Below are positions 54,045-61,899 of a DNA stretch of 64,000 nucleotides, in pieces. The notes beneath the pieces are model-generated. The model saw nothing but the letters and a program-made list of their open reading frames with translations, had not been told where the DNA came from and ran no database searches. The DNA lies in NCBI RefSeq assembly GCF_036173105.1, contig NZ_CP108053.1, positions 6,448,001-6,512,000 on the forward strand, given 5' to 3'. This DNA is from Streptomyces sp. NBC_00287 (GTDB taxonomy: Bacteria; Actinomycetota; Actinomycetes; Streptomycetales; Streptomycetaceae). The position numbers and the translations under genes are program-made. How positions within the stretch are numbered: position 1 is the stretch's first letter; each line of letters opens with the position of its first letter.

Positions 54045-55268
54045 GTGCGACCGATATCGGGGGCGTCGGTTGACGCGCGCAGGCGGCTTACGGCAGTGCT
54101 CGCCGGGGGTCTGTTGCTGGCCGTCACCGCTTGCGGTGGCGGCTCGGACTCGGGCTCGGGGGACGGCAAGGGCAAGGGCGGCGACTCCGGCAAGGCCGAG
54201 AGCAAGCCGTCGCAGGCCGTGGTCTCCATAGCCCCGAAGGACGGCGCCAAGTCCGTCGACACCAGCGGCGCCCTCGAGGTCAGTGCGAGCAAGGGCAAGC
54301 TGTCCGAGGTCGTCGTCAAGGACGCCAAGGGCGAGGCGATACCCGGGAAGATCACCGACGGGGGCGCGAGCTGGACGCCGTCCACTCACCTCGCCGCGTC
54401 CACCAAGTACACCGTGCACGCGGTCGCCAAGGACTCCGAGGGCCGTGAGGCCGCCGAGGACTCCAGCTTCACCACCCTGACGCCGCAGAACACCTTCCTC
54501 GGCAGCTTCACCCCCGAGGACGGCTCGAAGGTCGGCGTCGGAATGTCCTTCTCCCTGCGCTTCGACCGGGGCATCACCAACCCGGACGACGTCAAGAAGG
54601 CCGTGAAGATCAAGACCGAGCCGGCCGTCGACGTCCAGGGCCACTGGTTCGGCAACGACCGCCTCGACTTCCGCCCCGAGAAGTACTGGAAGGAAGGCAC
54701 CAAGGTCACCGTCGACCTCAACCTCGACGGCGTCGAGGGCCGCGACGGCGTCTACGGCAAGCAGGACAAGACCGTCTCCTTCACCATCGGCCGCGACCAG
54801 GTCTCGGTCGTCGACGTGAAGACCAAGCAGATGAAGGTCACGCAGGACGGCAAGGTCGTCAAGACCATCCCCGTCACCACCGGCAAGCCCGGGTACGACA
54901 CCTGGAACGGCCGGATGGTCATCACCGAGAAGTTCGTCGAGACCCGGATGAACGGCGACACGGTCGGCTACGACGGCGAGTACGACATCGACGACGTCCC
55001 GCACGCCATGCGACTGAGCCAGTCCGGCACCTTCATCCACGGCAACTACTGGGGCGGCGACGCCTTCGGCAACTACAACGCCAGCCACGGCTGCGTGGGC
55101 CTGCGCGATGTGAAGGGCGCCTACGACGGCGGAACCCCGGCCGCCTGGTTCTTCAACCACTCCATGATCGGCGACGTGGTCGTCGTGAAGAACTCCAACG
55201 ACCAGACCATCGCCCCCGACAACGGCCTCAACGGCTGGAACATGTCGTGGGAGGAGTGGACGAAGTAG
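54045..55268 (+). CDS. lipoprotein L,D-transpeptidase (Ig-like + YkuD), copy 2
   Basis: 407 aa from the GTG at 54045, preferred over a TTG six bases earlier because AAGGA lies 7 bp upstream of the GTG. Lipobox AVTAC (Cys30), a Gly/Ser/Lys linker, Ig-like domains (SIAPKDGAKSVDTSGALEVS, FGNDRLDFRPEKYW) and YkuD with HGNYWGGDAF and NASHGCVGLRD. The C-terminal tail GLNGWNMSWEEW resembles copy 1. The 181-bp gap before it holds a near-direct repeat CGGTACRGAAC and a TTAATAT box, so it has its own promoter. Same cross-linking role; division of labour unknown. Confidence 0.92.
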   Translation: MRPISGASVDARRRLTAVLAGGLLLAVTACGGGSDSGSGDGKGKGGDSGKAESKPSQAVVSIAPKDGAKSVDTSGALEVSASKGKLSEVVVKDAKGEAIPGKITDGGASWTPSTHLAASTKYTVHAVAKDSEGREAAEDSSFTTLTPQNTFLGSFTPEDGSKVGVGMSFSLRFDRGITNPDDVKKAVKIKTEPAVDVQGHWFGNDRLDFRPEKYWKEGTKVTVDLNLDGVEGRDGVYGKQDKTVSFTIGRDQVSVVDVKTKQMKVTQDGKVVKTIPVTTGKPGYDTWNGRMVITEKFVETRMNGDTVGYDGEYDIDDVPHAMRLSQSGTFIHGNYWGGDAFGNYNASHGCVGLRDVKGAYDGGTPAAWFFNHSMIGDVVVVKNSNDQTIAPDNGLNGWNMSWEEWTK

Positions 55269-55317
55269 CGGGACCCGCCCTTCTGCGCGGGCGTTAGTCA
55301 CCGTTAACCTGCGGAGC

Positions 55318-56085
55318 ATGACCGTGAATCTCGAAGTCGCCGAGGGCGTGGGCACGCTCCGCCTGGACCGCCCCCCGATGAACGCGCTGGACGTCGCCAC
55401 CCAGGACCGCCTCAAGGAACTCGCCGAGGAGGCGACCCGGCGCGACGATGTGCGCGCCGTGGTCATCTACGGCGGCGAGAAGGTGTTCGCGGCCGGCGCG
55501 GACATCAAGGAGATGCAGGCCATGGACCACACGGCCATGGTCCTGCGCGCCCGCGCCCTGCAGGACTCCTTCACCGCCGTGGCCCGCATCCCCAAGCCGG
55601 TGGTCGCCGCGGTCACCGGCTACGCCCTCGGCGGCGGCTGCGAACTGGCCCTGTGCGCGGACTTCCGGATCGCCGCGGAGAACGCCAAGCTGGGCCAGCC
55701 CGAGATCCTGCTCGGCCTGATCCCGGGCGCGGGCGGCACCCAGCGGCTGTCCCGGCTGATCGGCCCGTCCAAGGCGAAGGACCTCATCTTCACCGGCCGT
55801 ATGGTCAAGGCGGACGAGGCGCTGACGCTGGGTCTGGTGGACCGTGTGGTCCCCGCCGAGGAGGTGTACACCGCCGCGCACGCCTGGGCCGCGAAGCTCG
55901 CGCAGGGCCCGGCGATGGCGCTGCGCGCGGCGAAGGAGGCCGTCGACACCGGTCTTGAGACGGACATCGAGACCGGCCTCGCGGTGGAACGAAACTGGTT
56001 CGCGGGCCTGTTCGCCACGGCGGACCGTGAGACCGGTATGCGCAGCTTCGTGGAAGAGGGCCCGGGCAAGGCCAAGTTCCTCTGA
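55318..56085 (+). CDS. enoyl-CoA hydratase/isomerase
   Basis: 255 aa, ATG at 55318 just after CGGAGC. Crotonase fold: FAAGADIKEMQAMDHTAM (oxyanion hole), AVTGYALGGGCELALCADFR with the GGGCELAL active-site motif and LGQPEILLGLIPGAGGTQRL bearing the catalytic Glu near E, A/GG-TQRL. Hydrates trans-2-enoyl-CoA in beta-oxidation or a branched route. Both Glu positions look intact. It follows the L,D-transpeptidase on the same strand but has a TTAACC-like promoter. Confidence 0.92.
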   Translation: MTVNLEVAEGVGTLRLDRPPMNALDVATQDRLKELAEEATRRDDVRAVVIYGGEKVFAAGADIKEMQAMDHTAMVLRARALQDSFTAVARIPKPVVAAVTGYALGGGCELALCADFRIAAENAKLGQPEILLGLIPGAGGTQRLSRLIGPSKAKDLIFTGRMVKADEALTLGLVDRVVPAEEVYTAAHAWAAKLAQGPAMALRAAKEAVDTGLETDIETGLAVERNWFAGLFATADRETGMRSFVEEGPGKAKFL

Positions 56086-56168
56086 TCCACTCCGCCGAAT
56101 CCCGCGGAACCCCTTGCAATTGACGCGATGTCTGATCCGGGTCCCTCGATGGGACGGTTTATGGGAGC

Positions 56169-56185
56169 CTTAAGGCAGCCTTAAG
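56169..56185. promoter_or_regulatory. inverted repeat in the 285-bp gap before the ATPase gene
   Basis: CTTAAGG-cag-CCTTAAG, perfect 7-bp arms. An AGGAGG at 56199-56204 is followed after 7 bp by a TTG at 56212 that would add about 50 codons to the next gene. Those codons have low third-position GC, so the region looks non-coding. The gap 56086-56370 holds nothing else clear. Confidence 0.4.
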
Positions 56186-56370
56186 CCTGTCTTGTCGAGG
56201 AGGCCCGTCGATTGCCATCAACAGAGCCTCCGTCGCAGGTCGGAAGGGTTGCGGCAGACCCTGAACTGCCTGCGTCATATGCCAATCGGCGCTCGCGGAA
56301 TGGTGGATTCCGGGGGGCGTATTCCGCAGGAACGGCCCCGGAGGGTGCTCTGGGCGGCCATGATGGGGGC

Positions 56371-56874
56371 ATGGCGGGGCTGGAGGGTATCGAACAGCCG
56401 CGGGGACACGGCCGTGCGACCGCGGCGCGCTGGTCGCCGGCGGTCGAGGACGAACACGCCTTGAAGGCGCTGGAGTTGTTCGGCAATCCCACGGAGGCGG
56501 AAGTTCCGCTCCCTTCCCGCCCCGAATCCGCGGCCACGGCCCGCCGCTTGGCCCAGGTGGTCGTACTGCGCCAGTGGGGCCTGACGGCGAAGATGACGGA
56601 AGACGCGGTCTTACTCGTCTCGGAACTGGTCGGGAACGCGGTACGCCACACCGGAGCCCGGGTCTTCGGCCTCCGTATGCGCCGCCGCCGCGGCTGGATC
56701 CGTATCGAGGTCCGTGACCCGTCGAGGGGCCTGCCGTGTCTGATGCCGGTGCAGGAGATGGACATCAGCGGCCGGGGCCTGTTCCTGGTGGACAAACTGG
56801 CGGACCGCTGGGGCGTGGATCTGCTGCCGAGGGGCAAGACCACCTGGTTCGAGATGCGGGTGGCGGACCGCTGA
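56371..56874 (+). CDS. histidine-kinase-like ATPase (anti-sigma/SpoIIAB-like)
   Basis: 167 aa from the ATG at 56371 (GGGGG upstream; see the TTG alternative at 56212). HATPase_c fold: LTAKMTEDAVLLVSELVGNA with the N-box E-L-V-G-N-A, VRHTGA, IEVRDPSRGLPCL in the G1 region, and SGRGLFLVDKLADRWGV in the G2 region. No H-box or sensor. Streptomyces has dozens of such proteins, many acting on STAS anti-anti-sigma partners or orphan; neither partner is adjacent here. Regulatory target unknown. Confidence 0.88.
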   Translation: MAGLEGIEQPRGHGRATAARWSPAVEDEHALKALELFGNPTEAEVPLPSRPESAATARRLAQVVVLRQWGLTAKMTEDAVLLVSELVGNAVRHTGARVFGLRMRRRRGWIRIEVRDPSRGLPCLMPVQEMDISGRGLFLVDKLADRWGVDLLPRGKTTWFEMRVADR

Positions 56875-56935
56875 CCTGAGGTGGCGGGGGCGAAAATCCC
56901 CGGAATTCACCCACAACACCCCTTAAATAGGGCAG

Positions 56936-57688
56936 GTGACCCAGACCGACCGCCGGACGGTGCTCCAAGCAGCCGCCGGACTAGTCACCGCAGCGGCCTT
57001 CACCGCCGCCTGCACCACCACCGGCGCCGCCGCCCACCCCACCGCGCCCAAGCCCCCCACCGCCCGAACCCCCCGCCGTATTCCGGGCCACCCCACCCAT
57101 CTCACCCACGGCCCGGGCACCGCTCCCCGCGTGGCCCTCACCTTCCACGGCAACGGCGACCCCGCCACCGCCGAAGCCGTCCTCGAAGAGTCCGAACGGC
57201 ACGGCGCCCACATCACCGTCCTGGCCGTGGGCACCTGGCTGGACGCCAACCCTGGACTCGCCCGCCGCATCCTCGACGCCGGCCACGACCTCGGCAACCA
57301 CACCCAGCACCACCTCGACATCAACGCGATGCAAGAGGCGCGGGCGCGAGCCGAGATCACCGACTGCGCCGAGCGCCTCAGACGCCTCACCGGCTCCATC
57401 GGCACCTGGTTCCGCCCCTCCCGAGCGGCCCGGGCCTCCCCCCTGGTCGCCCGTCTGGCCCGCGACGCCGGCTACCCGCAGGTCCTCTCCTACGACGTCG
57501 ACTCCCTCGACTTCACCGGGCCCGGCCCCGCCGCCATCAGCCAGACCCTCACCACCGAGATCCGCCCCGGCTCGATCGTGAGCCTGCACTTCGGCTACGA
57601 GGACACGGTCGCCGCCCTCCCCGCCGTACTCGAAGACCTCGCCCGCCGCGGACTGACCGCCGTCACCACCACGGAGCTGTTCAGTTGA
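56936..57688 (+). CDS. Tat-exported lipoprotein of the polysaccharide deacetylase fold, altered active site
   Basis: 250 aa, GTG at 56936 with AGGG upstream. Twin-arginine signal DRRTVLQAAAG and lipobox FTAAC (Cys26), so exported by Tat and lipidated. NodB fold: motif 1 should be TFDDGP but reads ALTFHGNGDPA (69-75), so both acidic residues (catalytic base, metal ligand) are missing. Motif 2 keeps two His (GNHTQHH, His122 and His126), motif 3 is FRPSRAARA instead of R-P-P-Y-G, and motif 5 IVSLHFG is present. The frame is intact, so this is probably a conserved variant with changed chemistry or a binding role. Coupled to the propeller gene (TGATG). Confidence 0.85.
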   Translation: MTQTDRRTVLQAAAGLVTAAAFTAACTTTGAAAHPTAPKPPTARTPRRIPGHPTHLTHGPGTAPRVALTFHGNGDPATAEAVLEESERHGAHITVLAVGTWLDANPGLARRILDAGHDLGNHTQHHLDINAMQEARARAEITDCAERLRRLTGSIGTWFRPSRAARASPLVARLARDAGYPQVLSYDVDSLDFTGPGPAAISQTLTTEIRPGSIVSLHFGYEDTVAALPAVLEDLARRGLTAVTTTELFS

Positions 57689-58869
57689 TGCACCACACCC
57701 TTGTGAAGGCCACCCTGATCGCGGGCGCCGCCCTCGCCACGCTCGCCGCCTGTGGCACCGAGACCCGGGAGAAGACCGCCGAGGCCCGCACCACCAAGGC
57801 CGCGGCCGTCCCCGCCCCGCCGAAGAAGCAGCCGGTCCAGGGACTGCCGGGGATGCCCCCGGTGCTGGACCCGAAGGACGTGTACGCCGCCGACCGCCCG
57901 AACAAGCTCTCCCCGGTGGTCAAGGACTTCCCGAGCCGGGTCTACGTCCCCAACACCGAGTCCGACACGGTCTCGGTCATCGACCCGAAGACGTACGAGA
58001 TCATCGACACGATCCCGGTGGGCCGTCAGCCCCAGCACGTCGTCCCCTCCTGGGACATGAAGACCCTCTGGGTCAACAACAACCGCGGCCACACACTCAC
58101 CCCCATCGACCCGAAGACCGGCAAGGCGGGCAAGGAGGTCGAGGTCCACGACCCGTACAACCTCTACTTCACGCCCAACGGCAAGCACGCCGTCGTGATG
58201 GCCTCCCTCGACCGGGAGCTCGTCTTCCGCGACCCGCACACCATGAAGCGGATCAAGACGGAGCCGGTGACCTGCTACGGCGTCAATCACGCCGACTTCT
58301 CGATGGACGGCAAGTACTTCATCGTCTCCTGCGAGTTCAGCGGTGAACTGCTGAAGGTCGACACCGAGAAGATGAAGGTGATCGGGCAGCAGAAGCTCCC
58401 CTTCGACGGCGCGATGCCGCAGGACGTCAAGATCTCCCCGGACGGCAAGAAGTTCTACATCGCCGACATGATGGCCGACGGTATGTGGGTCCTGGACGGC
58501 GAGAAGTTCGACGAGCCGAAGCTGCTGCCCACCGGCAAGGGCTGCCACGGGTTGTACGTCAGCCGGGACTCCCGCGAGATGTATGTCTCCAACCGCGGCG
58601 AGGGCTCGGTGTCCGTCTTCGACTTCACCCAGAACAAGCTCACCAAGAAGTGGCAGCTGCCCGACGGCGGCAGCCCCGACATGGGCGGAGTCTCGGCGGA
58701 CGGCAAGGTCCTGTGGCTGTCGGGGCGTTACGACGGCGAGGTGTACGCCATCGACACCCGCAACGGCACCCAGCTCGCCCGTATCCCCGTCGGCAGCGGT
58801 CCGCACGGCCTCGCGGTGTACCCGCAGCCGGGGCGGTACTCGCTGGGGCACACGGGCATCTTCCGCTGA
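57688..58869 (+). CDS. YncE-like beta-propeller lipoprotein
   Basis: 393 aa from the ATG at 57688 overlapping the deacetylase stop by 1 bp; a TTG one codon earlier is possible. Lipobox TLAAC (Cys22), Ala/Pro/Lys linker to ~residue 55, then a seven-bladed cytochrome d1/YVTN-type propeller: SRVYVPNTESDTVSVIDPKT, GRQPQHVVPSWDMKTLWVNN, ISPDGKKFYIADMMADGM, ADGKVLWLSGRYDGEVYAID, GSGPHGLAVYPQPG. Anchored outside the cell; possibly protein- or DNA-binding as E. coli YncE. Operon with the deacetylase-like gene suggests they form one envelope complex. Confidence 0.88.
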   Translation: MHHTLVKATLIAGAALATLAACGTETREKTAEARTTKAAAVPAPPKKQPVQGLPGMPPVLDPKDVYAADRPNKLSPVVKDFPSRVYVPNTESDTVSVIDPKTYEIIDTIPVGRQPQHVVPSWDMKTLWVNNNRGHTLTPIDPKTGKAGKEVEVHDPYNLYFTPNGKHAVVMASLDRELVFRDPHTMKRIKTEPVTCYGVNHADFSMDGKYFIVSCEFSGELLKVDTEKMKVIGQQKLPFDGAMPQDVKISPDGKKFYIADMMADGMWVLDGEKFDEPKLLPTGKGCHGLYVSRDSREMYVSNRGEGSVSVFDFTQNKLTKKWQLPDGGSPDMGGVSADGKVLWLSGRYDGEVYAIDTRNGTQLARIPVGSGPHGLAVYPQPGRYSLGHTGIFR

Positions 58870-58930
58870 CACGCCGCCTTACGGGTGAACGTCCACAACG
58901 CGCCGCCGCAGAACCGGAATTGTGCTCTCC

Positions 58931-59524
58931 ATGATCACATCCCGTCTTCGGCGGCGCACCGCTGCCGTCGTCCTGTCCCTGGCCGCCGTCTTCGCGACGA
59001 CGGCGGCCACCGCACCGGCGAAGGCCCCCGCTCCCGCCGACTGTCCCGTCCAGTTCGACGACCCGGTCAAGGCCGCCGCCGACCGCCGCGTCGACGTCGG
59101 CCGCATCACCCCCGAGCCGGTCTGGCGCAAGAGCTGCGGCACCCTCTACCGCGCCGACGGCCGCGGCCCCTCGGTCGTCTTCGAGGAGGGCTTCAAGCCC
59201 AAGGATGTGCTGAACGGCCAGTACGACGTGGAGCAGTACGTCCTCGTCAACCAGCCCTCGCCGTACGTGTCCACGACGTACGACCACGATCTGTACAAGA
59301 AGTGGTGGAAGTCCGGCTGGAACTACTACATCGACGCCCCGGGCGGCATCGACGTCAACAAGACCATCGGTGACACCCACAAATGGGCCGACCAGGTCGA
59401 GGTGGCCTTCCCCGGCGGCATCGACCGGAAGTACATCATCGGCGTCTGCCCGGTGAACAAGTCGACCAAGGTCGAGATCATGAGCGGCTGCGAGAGCAAC
59501 CCGCACTACGAGGCCTGGCACTGA
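58931..59524 (+). CDS. secreted guanine-type mono-ADP-ribosyltransferase (Scabin/ScARP-like)
   Basis: 197 aa from the ATG at 58931 (a GTG at 58922 is an alternative). Signal peptide 1-~27 with RLRRR n-region. Mature protein matches the pierisin-like toxins: catalytic Arg74 in TLYRADGRGP, GFKPKD loop, STT motif 114-116 in PYVSTTYDHDLYK, PGGIDVNKTIG and the Gln155-x-Glu157 of ADQVEVAFPGGI. Four cysteines (38, 69, 173, 187) fit two disulfides. In S. coelicolor ScARP and S. scabies Scabin such enzymes transfer ADP-ribose from NAD to guanine bases or nucleotides. No immunity gene is adjacent, as expected for an exported enzyme. Target here unknown. Confidence 0.92.
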   Translation: MITSRLRRRTAAVVLSLAAVFATTAATAPAKAPAPADCPVQFDDPVKAAADRRVDVGRITPEPVWRKSCGTLYRADGRGPSVVFEEGFKPKDVLNGQYDVEQYVLVNQPSPYVSTTYDHDLYKKWWKSGWNYYIDAPGGIDVNKTIGDTHKWADQVEVAFPGGIDRKYIIGVCPVNKSTKVEIMSGCESNPHYEAWH

Positions 59525-59527
59525 TCC

Positions 59528-60160
59528 CTACCGGGGGATGAACAGCGCCTCCGAGCCCACGGGCCGATAGCCGGCCGCCTGGAACGCCCGCAGACTGCGG
59601 GCGTTCCCCGCCGAGACCTGAGCCCAGACGGGCTCCCCGACGAGCTGCCGAGCGGCGACGACCAACGCCCGCCCCAGCCCTCGATGCCGTACCCCCTCCG
59701 CCACCTCCACGGCGACCTCCAGCCGCCCGCCGATCCCGCGCCCGAGGACCAGCACCGCGCCCTCCGCCGCCCACACGCGGACGTCGTCCCGCCGCCTTCG
59801 CGAGGACACCACCCGCGGATGCCGGGGGTCCTCGATCTCTGTCAGCTCCATGTCCGGCCGCCCGGGCAGGGGCGAGCCCACCAGCATCACGTCGATCGTG
59901 TCGGTGGTGCGTCCGGTCCGCTCCATGAAGGCGGCCAGGAACCGGGCGTTCATGGTCGCGGCGAGCGCGTCGCAGTCCACCGCGCGGAGTGTGTCGTACA
60001 CCCAGTCCGGATCCTCGTCCGTGAAGACGACGGAGTGCGCGGTGAAGGCGAGGACGCCCGCGTCCCGGGGCGAGTGCTGGGGCACGACGGTCGTGCTGCC
60101 GTCGGCGGGCGGGAACACCCCGCGCGCCGCGGAGTCGAGAATGTCCGCCAGGCTCTCCAT
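59528..60160 (-). CDS. GNAT-family N-acetyltransferase
   Basis: 210 aa from ATG at 60160 (AAGGAG upstream). N-terminal unknown part ~1-120 (GVLAFTAHSVVFTDEDPDWV), then GNAT motifs: VAVEVAEGVRHRGLGRALVV containing the Q/RxxGxG/A acetyl-CoA loop (RHRGLG), and AQVSAGNARSLRAFQAAGYR. Substrate unknown. Divergent from a MerR regulator across 46 bp, which probably controls both. Convergent with the ADP-ribosyltransferase gene by 3 bp. Confidence 0.85.
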   Translation of the reverse strand: MESLADILDSAARGVFPPADGSTTVVPQHSPRDAGVLAFTAHSVVFTDEDPDWVYDTLRAVDCDALAATMNARFLAAFMERTGRTTDTIDVMLVGSPLPGRPDMELTEIEDPRHPRVVSSRRRRDDVRVWAAEGAVLVLGRGIGGRLEVAVEVAEGVRHRGLGRALVVAARQLVGEPVWAQVSAGNARSLRAFQAAGYRPVGSEALFIPR

Positions 60161-60168
60161 CGCGCTCC

Positions 60169-60199
60169 TTGAGTCTCCACCCACTGGAAGGCCCAGACT
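60169..60199 (+). promoter_or_regulatory. MerR-type promoter with 19-bp spacer
   Basis: TTGAGT (60169-60174), 19 bp, CAGACT (60194-60199), then 7 bp to the ATG at 60207. A 19-bp spacer is the mark of MerR-activated promoters. Inside it CTCCA-cccac-TGGAAG is a near-palindrome. No ribosome-binding site: probable leaderless mRNA. Confidence 0.6.
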
Positions 60200-60206
60200 C
60201 CCAAAC

Positions 60207-61124
60207 ATGATCGACGACGGCACCGGACTTTTCACCATCGGCGAACTGGCCAGGGCGACCGGGCTGACGGTGCGCACCATCCGCTACTGGTCCGACGAGG
60301 GCGTGCTGACGCCGGTGACCCGCTCCTCGGGCGGCTACCGGCTCTACGACGCCGAGTCCGCCGCCCGCCTGGAGCTGATCCGGACCTTGCGGGAGCTGGG
60401 CCTCGGCCTGGGCGACGTACGGAAGGTGCTGGCCGGGGAGACGACCGTGGCGGAGGTCGCGGCGGCCCATGTGCGGGCGCTGGACGCGCAGATCCGGTCG
60501 CTCAAGGTGACCCGTGCGGTGCTGTCGTCCGTGGCGCGACGCGGTTCCACCGCGGAGGAGATGACGCTGATGAACAAGTTGGCACGGCTGTCGGCCGCCG
60601 AGCGGAGGCGGATCATGGAGGAGTTCGTGGAGGAGGTGTTCCACGGGCTCGACGGGGTGGACCCGGACATCAGCCACCGGATGCGGCACGTCACCGTGGA
60701 CCTGCCGGACGACCCGAGTCCGCAGCAGGTGGACGCGTGGGTGGAGCTGGCGGAGCTGGTCCAGGACCCTGAATTCCGGGCGCGGATGCGGCAGATGGTG
60801 GAGTTCAACGCGCGCGACCGGGGGTCGGACACCCCGCCCGGCGCCTCGATGTGGTTCTTCAAGCGGTTGGTGGAGCTGGCCGGAGGGGCCCGCGACAGGG
60901 GTATCGCCCCCGATGCGCCGGAGGCGGAACCGGTCCTGGACGAGCTGCTCGGCCCGGACACGGACCGGGCTGCCGTACTCGACCGGCTGGAGGCCGGATT
61001 CCACGCGCAGGCCAATCGCTACCGTCAGTTGATCGCCCTCGTGAACGGCCGTGAGCCGGACATCGAGCACGCCGAGGAGTTCGCGTGGGTGGTCGCTGCG
61101 CTGCGATCGCGGGCGGACGGCTAA
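60207..61124 (+). CDS. MerR-family regulator with long C-terminal ligand domain
   Basis: 305 aa, ATG at 60207. Winged helix FTIGELARATGLTVRTIRYW, SDEGVLTPVTRSSGGYRLYD, dimer helix to ~120, then ~180 residues of helical effector domain (ERRRIMEEFVEEVFHGLDGV, HEA-rich end). The W in TIRYW is typical of the drug-sensing branch. Promoter architecture at 60169-60206 indicates autoactivation and control of the divergent GNAT gene. Ligand unknown, possibly a xenobiotic acetylated by that GNAT. Confidence 0.9.
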   Translation: MIDDGTGLFTIGELARATGLTVRTIRYWSDEGVLTPVTRSSGGYRLYDAESAARLELIRTLRELGLGLGDVRKVLAGETTVAEVAAAHVRALDAQIRSLKVTRAVLSSVARRGSTAEEMTLMNKLARLSAAERRRIMEEFVEEVFHGLDGVDPDISHRMRHVTVDLPDDPSPQQVDAWVELAELVQDPEFRARMRQMVEFNARDRGSDTPPGASMWFFKRLVELAGGARDRGIAPDAPEAEPVLDELLGPDTDRAAVLDRLEAGFHAQANRYRQLIALVNGREPDIEHAEEFAWVVAALRSRADG

Positions 61125-61171
61125 TCTGACCTTCGCAATCACGGCAGTAAGCATGACGAAGGGGCGGATCG

Positions 61172-61384
61172 GTGGCGGACATCGACGAGGCACGCAAGCA
61201 GTTCGAGCGGATCGACACGGACGGTGACGGCTTCATCACCGCGGCCGAGTTCAAGAGCGCCCTCGCCCAGGGCGGCGACTGGAACGTCACCGAGGCCGTC
61301 GCGGAGGCGGTCATCAAGGACCGCGACCTCAACGGCGACAAGGTGCTGTCGTTCGACGAGTTCTGGTCGTACCTGAGCAAGTGA
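61172..61384 (+). CDS. EF-hand calcium-binding protein
   Basis: 70 aa, GTG at 61172 with GGGGCGG upstream. Two EF-hand loops: DTDGDGFITAAE (canonical) and DLNGDKVLSFDE (canonical ends, Lys at position 6). Very small, CalB/CabB-type, cytoplasmic, presumably a calcium buffer or signal. It ends in a terminator with 11-bp arms. Confidence 0.92.
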   Translation: MADIDEARKQFERIDTDGDGFITAAEFKSALAQGGDWNVTEAVAEAVIKDRDLNGDKVLSFDEFWSYLSK

Positions 61385-61393
61385 CCCGTGTGG

Positions 61394-61438
61394 AAGGGGC
61401 GCCCGGCCACGGCGAAAATGCCTGGCGGGGCGCCCCTT
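61394..61438. terminator. terminator after the EF-hand gene
   Basis: AAGGGGCGCCC and GGGCGCCCCTT, perfect 11-bp arms, 23-nt loop with further pairing, 10 bp after the stop. Confidence 0.75.
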
Positions 61439-61457
61439 CGGCGGTGAGGATCAGGCC

Positions 61458-61898
61458 ATGGGATGCGACATTCACGGCAGGGTGGAGTGCCGCTCGGGCC
61501 ACGGCGCCCGGGACTACGACGAGGACGACTGGGACTGCGCCATCGACCTCGAGCTGCTCTACCACGGCCGTAACTACGCCTCCTTCGGCTGTCTGTTCGG
61601 TGTGCGCAACGGCTGGGATTGCCCCCCGCTTGCCGCCGGCCGGGGCCTGCCCGAGGACGCGTCCACCCCGACCCGACGGGCCTTCGACGACCCGGACTGG
61701 CACAGCCCGTCCTGGATCGGCTGGGACGAACTGCAGCGCGCCGACTGGGATGTGAAGGCCTCCGGCGAGGATCCGCCCACGCGCCGCGAAGTGGTTCTGG
61801 AGGACGAGCGGTGGGCACCGGTGTGGGAGGTGATGCGCACCCTCGCCGGGCTCTACGGCGACGACCATGTGCGCCTCGTGGTGTGGTTCGACAACTGA
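61458..61898 (+). CDS. conserved hypothetical protein of the MGCDIH type
   Basis: 146 aa, ATG at 61458. It opens with MGCDIHGRVECRSGHGA, a start I recall in a bacterial and phage family of unknown function, in which Cys3, Asp4 and His6 are constant. The rest is acidic and Trp-rich (DDWDCAIDLELLYHGRNYAS, DPDWHSPSWIGWDELQ). No signal peptide or TM. Function unknown; a metal- or nucleotide-binding role is a guess. Lies between the EF-hand gene and a convergent AraC gene, with a terminator upstream. Confidence 0.7.
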   Translation: MGCDIHGRVECRSGHGARDYDEDDWDCAIDLELLYHGRNYASFGCLFGVRNGWDCPPLAAGRGLPEDASTPTRRAFDDPDWHSPSWIGWDELQRADWDVKASGEDPPTRREVVLEDERWAPVWEVMRTLAGLYGDDHVRLVVWFDN

Positions 61899-61899
61899 C

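Noticed and set aside
56212..56370. TTG start with AGGAGG adding 53 codons to the HATPase gene
   Set aside because: Third-codon GC is near half here versus very high in real genes of the window; kept only as an alternative.
56881..57687. Single 662-aa reading frame leading into the propeller protein
   Set aside because: The first 260 codons are an out-of-frame, Arg/Pro-rich reading of the deacetylase-like gene; the lipobox signal peptide begins at 57688.
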